A stretch of 64,000 nucleotides of DNA from JAABRB01 sp041617635 (GCA_041617635.1 JBFJOO010000004.1:47371-111370), one strand, 5' to 3'; counted from the stretch's first letter, positions 25,723-35,220 are shown. Numbers and translations are program-made. Notes: generated from the letters alone by a model not told the origin.

Positions 25723-26658
25723 TCAGTCCATGAGATCCGCGAACAACGGCGATGTCAGGTAGCGCTCGCCATACGAGGGCAGCACGGCGACGATCATCTT
25801 GCCTGCGTGCTCGGGCCGCCGTCCGACCTGCAGCGCCGCCCACACCGCGGCGCCCGAGGAGATGCCGACGAAGAGGCCCTCTTCTTTCGCCATGCGGCGC
25901 GCAGTCACGATCGCGTCGTCGTTCGTCACGCGAATGACCTCGTCGTAGACGTCGCGATTCAGGATCTCCGGGACGAACCCGGCGCCGAGGCCCTGGATGG
26001 CATGCGGCCCCTTCGCGCCGCCTGACAGGACGGGCGATGCGTCGGGCTCGACCGCGATGCATTTGAACGTTGGCTTCCGCGCCTTGATGACTTCGCCGAC
26101 GCCGGTGATCGTGCCACCGGTGCCGATTCCCGAAATGAGAATGTCGGCTGCACCATCCGTGTCGCGCCAGATCTCTTCGGCGGTCGTGCGGCGATGGATT
26201 TCCGGGTTGGCCGGATTCTTGAACTGCTGCGGCATGAAGTACCGCTTCGGATCCGATGCGGCGCGCTCCTCGGCCCGGGTGACCGCACCGATCGCCCCCT
26301 CGGCGGCCGGCGTGAGCACGAGCTCGGCGCCGAACGCACGGATCACCGCTCGGCGCTCGCGGCTCATGGACTCCGGCATGAAGAGCAGACAAGGATAACC
26401 CTTCACGGCGCAGACCCAGGCGAGCGCGATGCCCGTGTTCCCGCTGGTGGGCTCGACGACGACCATGTCGGGCCGCAGCGCGCCGGAGCGCTCCGCGGCT
26501 TCGATCATCGACACCCCGATCCGGTCCTTCACGCTCGCGCCCGGGGCGTAGAACTCGAGCTTGGCCACGATCTGCGCAGGCGAGCCCGCCGAAACTCGAT
26601 TCAGCCGCACGAGTGGCGTATTTCCGACGAGTCCCAGCGCGCTCTCTGCGATGTTCAT
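25723..26658 (-). CDS. cysK: Cysteine synthase A (O-acetylserine sulfhydrylase)
   Basis: 311-residue PLP enzyme that makes L-cysteine from O-acetylserine and sulfide. The PLP Lys lies in PGASVKDRIGVSMIEAAE, the substrate loop is EPTSGNTGIALAW, and the PLP phosphate loop is GIGTGGTITGVGE. The Ser interacting with the PLP ring nitrogen is in GISSGAAVWAA. Length and motifs match CysK rather than CysM or cystathionine beta-synthase (no CBS domains). ATG at 26658. It lies 15 bases after the methyltransferase stop on the same strand, so the two may be cotranscribed. Confidence 0.93.
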   Translation of the reverse strand: MNIAESALGLVGNTPLVRLNRVSAGSPAQIVAKLEFYAPGASVKDRIGVSMIEAAERSGALRPDMVVVEPTSGNTGIALAWVCAVKGYPCLLFMPESMSRERRAVIRAFGAELVLTPAAEGAIGAVTRAEERAASDPKRYFMPQQFKNPANPEIHRRTTAEEIWRDTDGAADILISGIGTGGTITGVGEVIKARKPTFKCIAVEPDASPVLSGGAKGPHAIQGLGAGFVPEILNRDVYDEVIRVTNDDAIVTARRMAKEEGLFVGISSGAAVWAALQVGRRPEHAGKMIVAVLPSYGERYLTSPLFADLMD

Positions 26659-26673
26659 GGCCGTATCGTCGCA

Positions 26674-27507
26674 CTATCTGCGCTTGATGACCACCTCGAG
26701 GTACTCGCCCGGAGCCACCAGCGAACCGTCGGTCGCGCGATTGAACCGTTCGGCCAATGCGATCAGGTCCGCGGCGAGCGATTCCTGCTTGGCGGGATCT
26801 TGCGCGGCGAACGCCTTCTGCATCGGGCCATAGAAGGTGCGGAAGACCTCGAGCCAGTGTGCCGCGCTGCGGTAGCGAAAGACAAAATTCTTCCTCTCTG
26901 TCGCGATCGAGTTGAGCCGATTGCCGAACAGCTCGCGCAGGCGCTCCTCCGTGCCCCATAGCGCGGGCGACTTCACGCCGGCCGGCGGCGGCACATACCG
27001 ACCCATCAGCTTGAAGAGCTCGCCGATGAAGCTGGTCGGAGTCCAGTTGGCCAGACCGATCCGGCCGCCCGGCTTGCAGACGCGCGCCATTTCGGCCGCG
27101 GCCTTCTCCTGGTCGGGCGTGAACATCACGCCGAATGTGGACAACACGACATCGAAACTCGCGTCGGCATATTGCAATTTCTCCGCATCCGCCTGCTCGA
27201 AGGTGACGGGCAGGCCTTCGGCGCTCGCCCGGGCGCGCCCACGCTCGAGCAAGGTTGGAACGTAATCGGTCGAGGTGACATCGGCCCAGCGCCGCGCTGC
27301 GGCGAGCGTCGCGTTGCCGTTACCGGCGGCAACGTCGAGCACGCGCTCGCCAGGGCGCAGATCGAGCGTTTCGCACAGCGACTCACCGACGATCTGCAGC
27401 GTGATTCCGACGACGGCGTAGTCGCCCGCGGACCAGGCTGCTTGTTGCTTGCTTTTTACGGCGGCGAGATCGACGGTGGGCGGGGTGGCGGATATGACTG
27501 CGGACAT
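26674..27507 (-). CDS. Class I SAM-dependent methyltransferase
   Basis: 277 residues with a UbiE/Methyltransf_25-type domain. Motif I is VLDVAAGNGNATLAAARR, motif II is around FEQADAEKLQYADASFDVV, and GGRIGLANWTP is the post-motif strand. The substrate is unknown. ATG at 27507 is preceded by CAGGAG 8 bases upstream; an in-frame extension upstream is not supported. It is divergent from the XRE-AAA-TPR regulator gene, which is a candidate for its control, and is followed closely by cysK. Confidence 0.85.
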   Translation of the reverse strand: MSAVISATPPTVDLAAVKSKQQAAWSAGDYAVVGITLQIVGESLCETLDLRPGERVLDVAAGNGNATLAAARRWADVTSTDYVPTLLERGRARASAEGLPVTFEQADAEKLQYADASFDVVLSTFGVMFTPDQEKAAAEMARVCKPGGRIGLANWTPTSFIGELFKLMGRYVPPPAGVKSPALWGTEERLRELFGNRLNSIATERKNFVFRYRSAAHWLEVFRTFYGPMQKAFAAQDPAKQESLAADLIALAERFNRATDGSLVAPGEYLEVVIKRR

Positions 27508-27604
27508 GGTTGTTCTCCTGGTGACGTGGAATGGGTGCGTCGGATCCGGAATTGGAGCAGCCGATCGACGTGCAGTAATTTGACGCCAGGGCAAAGGGCA
27601 CAGG

Positions 27605-27653
27605 GTCCCGCAAAGCGGGACAAAGGGCGGGACAGAAGCGGGGACAATCCCGC
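27605..27653. repeat. GCGGGAC repeat cluster in a divergent promoter region
   Basis: A perfect inverted repeat GTCCCGC-AAA-GCGGGAC (27605-27621) is followed by further direct copies: GCGGGAC at 27627-27633 and GCGGGGAC at 27638-27645, spaced about 12 bases. The cluster lies 41-89 bases upstream of the regulator start and about 100 bases upstream of the methyltransferase start. It may be an operator or a dispersed genomic repeat. Confidence 0.45.
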
Positions 27654-27693
27654 TAGAATCAGGCACATCGACGCTAATCGGGGGTCAGGCGAG

Positions 27694-30600
27694 GTGCAAG
27701 ACCGGGCGCATTCCTTTGGCTACTGGCTACGGCGTCGCCGCAAAGCGCTGGATCTAACCCAGGAAGCGCTCGCCCAGCGGGTCAGCTGCTCGAGCTTCGC
27801 GATCAGAAAGATCGAGGCCGACGAGCGTCGCCCATCCCGGCCGCTCGCCGAGCGGCTGGCAGCGTCGCTCGCCGTACCGGAGGAGGAGCGGCGCGACTTT
27901 CTCGCCGCGGCCCGAGCGGTGCGCGCCGCGAATCGTTTGCAACTGGATGCCACGCCCGTCGCCACCGGCGCAAGCGCGGCGCCCCCCTCTTCGATCGACG
28001 CCCGGCTCGCCTCGTCAACCGGCGCCGGCGCCGATGCCACGCCATTCGTTGGCCGGAATAACGAGTACGGTCTGCTCATCGGGCTCATCGCGCGACTCAC
28101 CACCGGCGCTGGACACACGGTGCTGATCGAGGGCGAGCCGGGCATCGGCAAGAGCCGCTTGATGCGCGAGGTCGTGCGCTACGCCGAAGCGCAGGCTCTG
28201 CCGACGCTCGCGACCAACTGCTACGAGATCGAGCGGGCGATCCCCTATCAGCCGGTGATCGACCTCGTCACGCGCGCGCTCGACCGCGCGTCACCGGCTG
28301 CCCTCGACAAGCTCGCACCCGTGTCGCTCGCCGAGCTCGCCGCCCTGGTGCCTGCGGTGGCCGAGCGCTTTCCGGATTTGCCGCAGCTTTCGCGCGACTT
28401 TCCCGAGGCGCGCCAGGCGCGGCTTTCGCGCGCGGTCGGCCAGCTCCTCGAGGCGTCGCGGGAAGGCCGGCCGCTCGTTCTGACGGTGGACGACATCCAG
28501 TGGGCGGACGACGCGAGCGCGCAGGTGCTCCACTACCTCGCCCGACGCGTCGCCGAGCGACCGGCGCTGGTGATCTACGCGTTCCGCGACGAGGAGCTCG
28601 ACAGCGACGAACGGCTCGCACGCCTCGTGGAGAGCCTGCGTCGCGAGACACACGCGCGCCGCGTGCCGCTTGCCCGCCTGGGCCCGACGGATACCGAGAG
28701 CCTGGTGGCGGCGCTCGGCGACGCAAGGCTCGTTGCACCCGGGCTGGTCGAGCGCCTTCACCGCGAGACCGAGGGCAACCCGTTCTTCCTCATGTCGATC
28801 CTGCAATCCCTGAGCGAAGGCGAGAGCCTGTCGGGCGCCCGCCCTGGCGGTGAGGCCGCATTGCTACCGGATGCATTGCGCAGTGCCGTGCGCGGGCGTA
28901 TCGCGCGCGTGCCGCCGGAGTTTCGCCCGGCGCTCGAAACCGCTGCCGTCCTCGGCCGGCGATTCGACTTCGACACGCTGCTGCACGCGATGCGCCAGCC
29001 CGAAAGCGAGCTCCTCGACGCGGTGGAAGCGCTGGTGAGGCGCCGTTTGCTGCGCGAGGAGCCCGAAGGTGGCGTGTACGATTTCAGCCACGACAAGGTT
29101 CGCGAGGTGGTCTACCGGGACATCGGCGGCACTCGGCGCAGGCTGTTACATCGATCGGTGGCCGAAGCCATCGAAGGACGGGACGAAGGCGAAGCGCACG
29201 AGCAAGCGGCCCGGCTGGCAGACCATTACGAGCGCGCCCACGTCTGGTCGAAAGCGCTCGAATACCTCGTCCTCGCGGGCGAGCGCTCCCAGGCGCTCTT
29301 CGCGATGCGCGACGCGCTGCACTGGTTCGATCGCGCCGTCGCGCTTTCCGAGATGCATGCCGACGCGCTCAAGGAACCTGAGCGGATCGCGCTCTACGAG
29401 CGCCGCGGCGCGGCGCGTGCACAGGCCGGGCAGACCGAGGGCGCGGTGGCCGACATTCGGCGCGTCATCGATGCAGCGCGAGCGGCCGGCAAGCGCGGCG
29501 CGGCGCGCGACGCACTGATCCAGCTCGGCATGGCCTATCGACGCGCGGACGCATACGAACAGGCAACGGCATGCCTGACCGACGCGCTGGTGGATTCCCG
29601 CGCGATGGGGAACGAGCACCAGGCGGCCGACACGCTCTATCACCTCGGCACAGTGGCCTGGAGCACCGGACTGAACGACCAGGCCATCGAGTTCCACCAG
29701 GCGGCGGTCGAGATCTGCGAGCGCACGTCCTTGACCGACCTCGTCGCGGTGCAGGCCTACCACGGCCGCGGCGAAGCGCACTTCGCGAACGCCGAGCCAG
29801 CGGCGGCGATCAAGTGCTACACCCGGTCGCTCGAGCTCGCCCGCGGCATAGGCGACAAGAGCTACGAGTCCGAGAACCTCATGATGATCGGGCACGCGTG
29901 GATCGGCACCAAGGGGATCGGCGACTACCCGCGCGCGATGGCCCATTTCGAGGCCGCACTGGGGATAGCGCGCGCGGCAGACCTGCAGTGGCACATGGGG
30001 CCCACTCTTCTGGGTCTCGATCACGCGCGCGCCAACACCGGGCACTATGGCGAGGCGTGGACTGGAATGACGAAGACCTTGCGCTGGCTCGAGAGCCTGA
30101 AGCAGGTGCGCTACCAGCTCATCGCTTATGATTTCATCGGTTATCTGCTGCTCGACCTCGGCCTGACCGAGCAAGCGCTCGAGCACATGGAGCGCGGTCT
30201 TGCGCTGAGTCGCGAATCCGGAATCAATTTCTGGCGCGCCGCCATCGAGTCGCATCTCGCGATCGCGCGAACGCGGCTTGGGCAGCCGGACCTCGCCCCG
30301 GCGCTGCAGGCGACGCTCGAGCGCTCGCGCCGCGCCTGCGAGCGCTACCTCATGGGAAGGGGTCTCGAAGCTTTGGCCGAGATCGCGCTGCGCGAGGGCG
30401 ACCCAGGCCGCTGCCGTGCGTACGCGGACGAACTGCTCGCGCTCGCCGAGTCGAACGGGTTGCGTGAGCGCGAGGCAAGCGCGCGGCGCTGGCGCGGCGC
30501 GGCCTTGCTCGCGGAGCACGCCTACCCGAACGCGGAGGCAGAGCTGTCCCGCGCCGCGGCCCTGGCTGAGCAACTCGGGCACGTGCGGCTCGCCATGGAT

Positions 30601-30759
30601 TCGCAAGCCGCGCTGTTTCGCCTATCGAAGGCGCAGGGGCGGCGCGAGGCGGCAGAGCATCATGGCGCACGGGCGCAGGCGCTGGCGGAAACTATCGTGC
30701 AGAGCCTCGCCTCCGCGGGGCTCGAGGCGCGGCTGGACCCGACCGGGGGCGCGCACTGA
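27694..30759 (+). CDS. XRE-family HTH / AAA ATPase / TPR signal-transduction regulator
   Basis: 1021 residues. An N-terminal XRE helix-turn-helix (GYWLRRRRKALDLTQEALAQ, ending in the RRPSRPLAERLA region) occupies about residues 8-75. A STAND-like AAA ATPase follows at about 110-330, with Walker A EGEPGIGKSRL near residue 146 and Walker B LVLTVDDIQWAD. TPR repeats run from about 480 to the end. Such proteins couple ligand binding on the repeats to ATP-driven assembly and DNA binding (compare MalT, which has a different DNA-binding domain). The start is a GTG at 27694 that places the HTH at the N-terminus; long upstream in-frame sequence is antisense to the methyltransferase and is rejected. 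Convergent with the ferredoxin reductase gene. Confidence 0.85.
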   Translation: MQDRAHSFGYWLRRRRKALDLTQEALAQRVSCSSFAIRKIEADERRPSRPLAERLAASLAVPEEERRDFLAAARAVRAANRLQLDATPVATGASAAPPSSIDARLASSTGAGADATPFVGRNNEYGLLIGLIARLTTGAGHTVLIEGEPGIGKSRLMREVVRYAEAQALPTLATNCYEIERAIPYQPVIDLVTRALDRASPAALDKLAPVSLAELAALVPAVAERFPDLPQLSRDFPEARQARLSRAVGQLLEASREGRPLVLTVDDIQWADDASAQVLHYLARRVAERPALVIYAFRDEELDSDERLARLVESLRRETHARRVPLARLGPTDTESLVAALGDARLVAPGLVERLHRETEGNPFFLMSILQSLSEGESLSGARPGGEAALLPDALRSAVRGRIARVPPEFRPALETAAVLGRRFDFDTLLHAMRQPESELLDAVEALVRRRLLREEPEGGVYDFSHDKVREVVYRDIGGTRRRLLHRSVAEAIEGRDEGEAHEQAARLADHYERAHVWSKALEYLVLAGERSQALFAMRDALHWFDRAVALSEMHADALKEPERIALYERRGAARAQAGQTEGAVADIRRVIDAARAAGKRGAARDALIQLGMAYRRADAYEQATACLTDALVDSRAMGNEHQAADTLYHLGTVAWSTGLNDQAIEFHQAAVEICERTSLTDLVAVQAYHGRGEAHFANAEPAAAIKCYTRSLELARGIGDKSYESENLMMIGHAWIGTKGIGDYPRAMAHFEAALGIARAADLQWHMGPTLLGLDHARANTGHYGEAWTGMTKTLRWLESLKQVRYQLIAYDFIGYLLLDLGLTEQALEHMERGLALSRESGINFWRAAIESHLAIARTRLGQPDLAPALQATLERSRRACERYLMGRGLEALAEIALREGDPGRCRAYADELLALAESNGLREREASARRWRGAALLAEHAYPNAEAELSRAAALAEQLGHVRLAMDSQAALFRLSKAQGRREAAEHHGARAQALAETIVQSLASAGLEARLDPTGGAH

Positions 30760-30780
30760 AGGTGCCACCGCCCCCGGGGT

Positions 30781-31998
30781 TCAAAGCTTTTGCAGGTTGA
30801 CGGTCGGGTCGGCCAGGTCGGCCGTGCGCACGGGCTTGCGCTGCTCGATCAGGCGTCGCGCCGCACGCAGGTCGCGCGGCGCGTTGATCGACACGACCGC
30901 CTCGATCGCCGCGCCGCGCAAGTAGAAAAGGCTGAAGCTCACACTCGCGGTGTCGCCGCGCGTGACCGCTTCCGGCCAGCGCTCGGGCACGCCGAGCATC
31001 TGGATGTTCGCTTCGTACTGATCCGACCAAAACCACGGCAAGGGGTCGTGGCGCGCATCGCTGCCGAGCACGGCCTTGGCGGCGACGATCGCCTGGTCCT
31101 GAGCGTTCTGCCAGGATTCGAGGCGAACGCGTCGCCCCAGACGCGCGACCGGCTGATCCGTCACGTCGCCTGCCGCGAAGATGGTTGGGTCTGACGTGCG
31201 CCCCTGCTCGTCGACGACGATGCCATTCTTGACGTCGAGTCCCGCCTCGCGCGCCAGCTCGACGTTCGGCACGATGCCGACACCGATCAGCACGACGTCC
31301 GCGGCGAGCGTCGTGCCATCCGCGAGCAGTGCATTGATCCCGCCGCCCGGTGCGGACTGGAGGGACGCGATACCCGCCCGGAGACGCACGTCCACGCCGC
31401 GCTCGGCATGCAGGCGAGCGAGAAACGCCGAGAGCTCCGGTGAGGCGGCACGCGCGCACAAGCGATCCGCCGCCTCCAGCACCGTCACCTCCGCACCGCG
31501 CTTGCGCGCTGTCGCGGCAGCTTCCAAACCGATCCAGCCGCCACCGACGACGAGAAAGCGCGCGCCGGTCGTGAGCCGCTCCCGCAGCGCCAGGGCATCC
31601 GCGATCGTGCGGAGATAAAAGACGCCGGGAAGGTCGGCACCCGGTATTGCGAGCGTCCGCACCCGGCTGCCGGTGGCCAGGATCAGCCGTTCGTAGCGCA
31701 CACGCCGGCCGCCATCGGTGACCACCTCATGCGCTTCCCGATCGATGGCCGTGGCCCGCTCGCCCGGCGCATGTTCAAGCGAAAGCGCCGCGAGTGCGTC
31801 GGGCTTGAAGAGGTGGCAGACGTCGGGCTCGGACTCACCGGCGAGTACTGCTTTCGACAAGGGCGGCCGCTCGTGCGGCGGATGCGGCTCATCGCCGACG
31901 AGCACGATGCGTCCAGTGTAGCCCTCGGCGCGTAGTGTCTTTGCAATCCACCCGCCGGCCTGCCCGGCGCCGACGATCACGAACGCTCCTTCGTTCAT
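30781..31998 (-). CDS. FAD/NAD-dependent ferredoxin reductase of a Rieske oxygenase system
   Basis: 405 residues: FAD Rossmann motif VIVGAGQAGGWIAKTL, NAD motif VVGGGWIGLEAAATARKRG, the TIFAAGDV FAD motif and a C-terminal reductase domain. It matches BphA4/RhdA4-type reductases that move electrons from NADH to a Rieske or [2Fe-2S] ferredoxin. Its predicted partner is the Rieske ferredoxin encoded at the opposite end of the same operon (46247-46561). ATG at 31998 overlaps the stop of the extradiol-dioxygenase gene (ATGA). Last gene of the 19-gene minus-strand run; convergent with the XRE-AAA-TPR regulator. Confidence 0.88.
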   Translation of the reverse strand: MNEGAFVIVGAGQAGGWIAKTLRAEGYTGRIVLVGDEPHPPHERPPLSKAVLAGESEPDVCHLFKPDALAALSLEHAPGERATAIDREAHEVVTDGGRRVRYERLILATGSRVRTLAIPGADLPGVFYLRTIADALALRERLTTGARFLVVGGGWIGLEAAATARKRGAEVTVLEAADRLCARAASPELSAFLARLHAERGVDVRLRAGIASLQSAPGGGINALLADGTTLAADVVLIGVGIVPNVELAREAGLDVKNGIVVDEQGRTSDPTIFAAGDVTDQPVARLGRRVRLESWQNAQDQAIVAAKAVLGSDARHDPLPWFWSDQYEANIQMLGVPERWPEAVTRGDTASVSFSLFYLRGAAIEAVVSINAPRDLRAARRLIEQRKPVRTADLADPTVNLQKL

Positions 31999-32927
31999 TG
32001 GGGTGCGGACTTCGCCCGCCGTGACTTGCCGTCGATGCCGCCGATGACGGCCCACTCCGCGAAGACTTCCGGCGCCTGCTGGAATTCGCGCGGCTGCCAC
32101 GCGCCGTCGAGCTGATCCTCGTCCGAGTAGTACTCCACGAGGGCGCCGGCGGGACTCTTCACGTACCAGAAGTAAGCTGAGGAAATCGGATGCCGGCCCG
32201 GACCGATCTCGGTTTCCCAGCCACACCGGCTGATGTGCATGCCACCGCCGAACACCTCGTGAATGTCGCGCACCGTGAACGCCACGTGATTGAGGCCGCG
32301 CTTCGCCGCCGGCGGCTGGAGCAGGAACAGGTCGTGGTGACCGCCTTCCTTGGCGCACCGCAGGAACACCCCCCGGCCCGGATAGCGATCGGAGACCTGG
32401 AATCCGAGCCGCTCCACGTAGAAGCGCTCGACCTCGGCGATCCGGTCGGTGAACAGCACCACGTGCCCGACCTCGATCGGCTCGGCACGCTCGTAGACCG
32501 TGCTGCGCCGGTTGACGCCGCGGCCCGGCACGCCCCAGGCATTGATCGGCACGCCGGCCACGTCGATTGGACGCTTGCAGGTGACGCGAAACGCGATCGC
32601 GAGCCCGTTCGGATCGGTCGTGTGGAGCGTCGAATCCCGCTCGGACCATGTCGCGGCTGCGCCGAGCGCGCCGCGCAATCGCTGAAGGTCGGCGATTCCT
32701 GCGACGCCCCAGACCACTTCGCGCAGCGTCGGGCCCGGCTCGAACGCGGGCGGGAGGGTTGCATCCGCCATGTGCCGCACGCGGACTTCGCAGCCGTTCA
32801 GGGTCTCGAAGCCGAGCGCGGACTCGGATTGCCCCACGAGCTTCAAACCCCAGTCGAGGAAGAATCGCTGGCACGCGGCAACGTCCGCGACGCCGTAGGT
32901 GATGCGATCGATGCCAAGAATGCTCAT
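31995..32927 (-). CDS. VOC-family extradiol ring-cleavage dioxygenase
   Basis: 310 residues made of two tandem glyoxalase/bleomycin-type modules, the type I extradiol dioxygenase fold. All three Fe(II) ligands expected in the C-terminal module are visible: His155 (EVGHVVLF), His214 (GLNHVAFT) and Glu265 (LVEYYSD). The spacing is almost the same as in XylE-type catechol 2,3-dioxygenase. It is therefore probably an active ring-cleavage enzyme acting on a catechol-like product of the operon's Rieske oxygenases; the exact substrate is unknown. Lies between the aldehyde dehydrogenase and ferredoxin reductase genes. Confidence 0.85.
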   Translation of the reverse strand: MSILGIDRITYGVADVAACQRFFLDWGLKLVGQSESALGFETLNGCEVRVRHMADATLPPAFEPGPTLREVVWGVAGIADLQRLRGALGAAATWSERDSTLHTTDPNGLAIAFRVTCKRPIDVAGVPINAWGVPGRGVNRRSTVYERAEPIEVGHVVLFTDRIAEVERFYVERLGFQVSDRYPGRGVFLRCAKEGGHHDLFLLQPPAAKRGLNHVAFTVRDIHEVFGGGMHISRCGWETEIGPGRHPISSAYFWYVKSPAGALVEYYSDEDQLDGAWQPREFQQAPEVFAEWAVIGGIDGKSRRAKSAPQ

Positions 32928-32946
32928 GACTGCCCTCTTCTGCCCT

Positions 32947-34410
32947 TCAGTTCGCCCACGGAAGCGGCTGCTCGTTCAGCCCCCAGTAGAGGCTCTTCTG
33001 ATGCTTGTACTGCAGGATCCCGAGCCGCCCCTTCTCGATCCCTACGCCGCTCTCCTTGATGCCGGTGAAGGGGGTGGAGATCGAGAACTGCTTGTAGGTG
33101 TTGATCCACACGGTGCCCGTCTCGAGCCGGCGCGCGATGCGCCACGCGCGCTTGTAATCGCGGGTCCAGATCCCGGCGGCAAGGCCGTAAACACTGTCGT
33201 TCGCCTGCTCGAGCAGCCCGGCCTCGTCGCGGAACGGGATCGCCACCAGCACCGGCCCGAAGATCTCTTCCTGGCAGATACGTGCGCTGTTGGTCAGTCC
33301 CGAAAGAATGGTCGGCTTGTAGAACCACCCCGCGTCGTAGACCGGGCCGCGCGGCCGCTCGCCGCCGGTCAGCACCGCGCCGCCTTCGTCGCGGCCGAGC
33401 TGGACGTAGCGTTCGATCGACGCACGGTGGCTGCTCGTGATCAAAGGGCCCATCTGGGTGCCGGGGTCGGCCGGATCGCCGACGCGCAGCGCGGCGGCCT
33501 TTGCCACCAGCCGCTCGAGAAACGCATCGTGGATGGAGTCGTGCACGAAGAGCCGGGAACCGGCGATGCACGATTCGCCGGACGAGCTGAAGATGCCGAA
33601 CAGCACGCCGTTCACGGCATGGTCGATGTCGGCATCCTCGCAGACGATCGTCGGCGACTTGCCGCCGAGCTCGAGCGTGACCGGCATCAGCTTCTCGGCC
33701 GCGATGCCGGCGAGCATCCGGCCCGTCGTCGTGCCGCCGGTGAACGACACTTTCTTGACCAGGGGGTGGCGGACGATCGCGTCGCCGACGATGGATCCCT
33801 TGCCGGGCACCACGCTGACGACGCCCTTTGGCACGCCCGCCTGCTCGCAGATTCGTGCCAGCTCCAGCGCCGCGAGCGGCGTCACCTCGGCCGGCTTGAC
33901 GATGACTGCGTTGCCGGCTGCGAGCGCCGGCGCAAGCTTCTGCGCCTCGCTCGCGATCGGCGAGTTCCAGGGCGTGATCGCGGCCACGACACCCAGGGGC
34001 TCATGAAGGCTCATCGTGAGGTAGTCGCCGCGCGGCGGTGTCAGTGTCTCCTCGAGCGTCTCGCACGCCGCGGCGAAGAACTGGAAGGTTCCCGCGGCGC
34101 TCGCGACCAGCGCCCGCGTTTCGCTGATCGGCTTGCCGTTGTCGCGCCGCTGCAGCTGGGCAAGCTCTTCGGCGCGCTCGCGGATGAACGTGCTGATGCG
34201 ATAGAGGATGCTCGCCCGGGCGTGCGGCTGCAGATCACGCCATTCCGGCCGGCGCCACGCCGCGTCGGCAACCTGGATCGCCTCGGCGACATCCTCCACG
34301 CTCGCCGCAGCAAGCTCCGCGTTGACACTGTCGTCCGCCGGATAGCGGGAGGCATACACGCCTCCCCGACCCTGGCGCCACTCGCCACCGACACATATTG
34401 GCATCACCAT
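32947..34410 (-). CDS. Aldehyde dehydrogenase (probable semialdehyde dehydrogenase of the operon)
   Basis: 487-residue NAD(P)-dependent ALDH. Cofactor and active-site motifs are intact: ITPWNSPIASEAQKLAPAL, FTGGTTTGRMLA, catalytic Glu247 in TLELGGKSP and nucleophilic Cys281 in GESCIAGSR. In meta-cleavage pathways, ALDHs oxidise 2-hydroxy- or 2-aminomuconic semialdehyde, a role that would fit directly after the neighbouring extradiol dioxygenase. Start ATG at 34410, or the in-frame ATG at 34404; the choice changes two residues. Twelve bases separate it from the upstream aspartate-dehydrogenase-like gene. Confidence 0.88.
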   Translation of the reverse strand: MVMPICVGGEWRQGRGGVYASRYPADDSVNAELAAASVEDVAEAIQVADAAWRRPEWRDLQPHARASILYRISTFIRERAEELAQLQRRDNGKPISETRALVASAAGTFQFFAAACETLEETLTPPRGDYLTMSLHEPLGVVAAITPWNSPIASEAQKLAPALAAGNAVIVKPAEVTPLAALELARICEQAGVPKGVVSVVPGKGSIVGDAIVRHPLVKKVSFTGGTTTGRMLAGIAAEKLMPVTLELGGKSPTIVCEDADIDHAVNGVLFGIFSSSGESCIAGSRLFVHDSIHDAFLERLVAKAAALRVGDPADPGTQMGPLITSSHRASIERYVQLGRDEGGAVLTGGERPRGPVYDAGWFYKPTILSGLTNSARICQEEIFGPVLVAIPFRDEAGLLEQANDSVYGLAAGIWTRDYKRAWRIARRLETGTVWINTYKQFSISTPFTGIKESGVGIEKGRLGILQYKHQKSLYWGLNEQPLPWAN

Positions 34411-34422
34411 GATGAGCGTCCT

Positions 34423-35220
34423 TCAGAAACGAACCGGCGCGGCAAAGTCGCGCAGCGCCCGGACCGCGGCATAGGCGGCGAGCGAGGAAGTCTTGGGGTT
34501 CTCCGGGAGCGGCTTGCCCGACAGGGTGATTTCCAGCTCGCCGAATGCGCCGCGCGCAACCACATGGTGAACGTTGCGAGCGACCGCGGGATCGGCGACG
34601 AGCGTTACTTGAGTACGATCGAGGCCGAGCCCCGCCAGGGAAACGGTGGCCGCGACATTTGCGTTCTTGGGATAGAGGCGCGCTGCGTCGCGCGCGGAGC
34701 CGGTGTAGATCACGGCAGGTTGGGTGAGCGCGTTGAGATCCACTGCACGCTCGGCGGGGGTGCCAAGCCAGCCGAGCGGCGGCTTGCGGCCGGTGTAGAT
34801 CACCTCGTCGAGGCCGCCGACCTTCGCCGCCGAGAGCGCGTCCAGACCGCCGATCGCCCCGGACACCAGAGTGAGCTGACTGCGTCCTTGCCGGGCCGCA
34901 GTTTCGAGCAGCTCGGGCACTTCCGGCCTGGCGAGGGCACCGACCGAGACGAGCGCCACGTTCACCCCGCGCTCGAGCAGCGGCACCACGTACTCGAGGA
35001 CCGCGGCGTGCCCTGCACACTCGATCGCGCAGTCCGGAGGCTCGGTCAACTCGGCCAGTTCGCCGATCACGGTGATTCCCGCACCCAGGGCATGGGACAA
35101 TTCGTCCCGTCGATCCGGGCGCTCGAGCAGATGCGTGACCCGCAGCGTCGCGTCGCTCGCCACCTGGTCGAGAACGAGCCGGCCGATGGCACCGAAACCG
35201 ATGAGCAGCGCGCGCTTCAT
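34423..35220 (-). CDS. Aspartate dehydrogenase-like (NadX family) oxidoreductase
   Basis: 265 residues. N-terminal Rossmann motif LIGFGAIGRLVLDQVA; the AspDH signature YPKNANVAATVSLAGLGLD and the substrate-lobe SGAIGGLDALSAAKVGGLD stretch identify the family. Classical members oxidise L-aspartate to iminoaspartate or run in reverse as amino-acid dehydrogenases. Here the gene sits inside a catabolic operon, next to aldehyde dehydrogenase and ThDP-enzyme genes, so a role on an amino or oxo acid intermediate is more likely than NAD biosynthesis. That role is inferred. Confidence 0.8.
   Translation of the reverse strand: MKRALLIGFGAIGRLVLDQVASDATLRVTHLLERPDRRDELSHALGAGITVIGELAELTEPPDCAIECAGHAAVLEYVVPLLERGVNVALVSVGALARPEVPELLETAARQGRSQLTLVSGAIGGLDALSAAKVGGLDEVIYTGRKPPLGWLGTPAERAVDLNALTQPAVIYTGSARDAARLYPKNANVAATVSLAGLGLDRTQVTLVADPAVARNVHHVVARGAFGELEITLSGKPLPENPKTSSLAAYAAVRALRDFAAPVRF

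Noticed and set aside
27605..27653. A CRISPR array
   Set aside because: The GCGGGAC units are only 7-8 bases long with 4-5 base gaps, and no cas gene is in the window.
31999..32874. A long in-frame N-terminal extension of the ferredoxin reductase
   Set aside because: The extra 292 residues are Arg/Gly/Ala-rich and overlap the extradiol dioxygenase gene, whose metal ligands are intact. The FAD motif begins right at the ATG at 31998.
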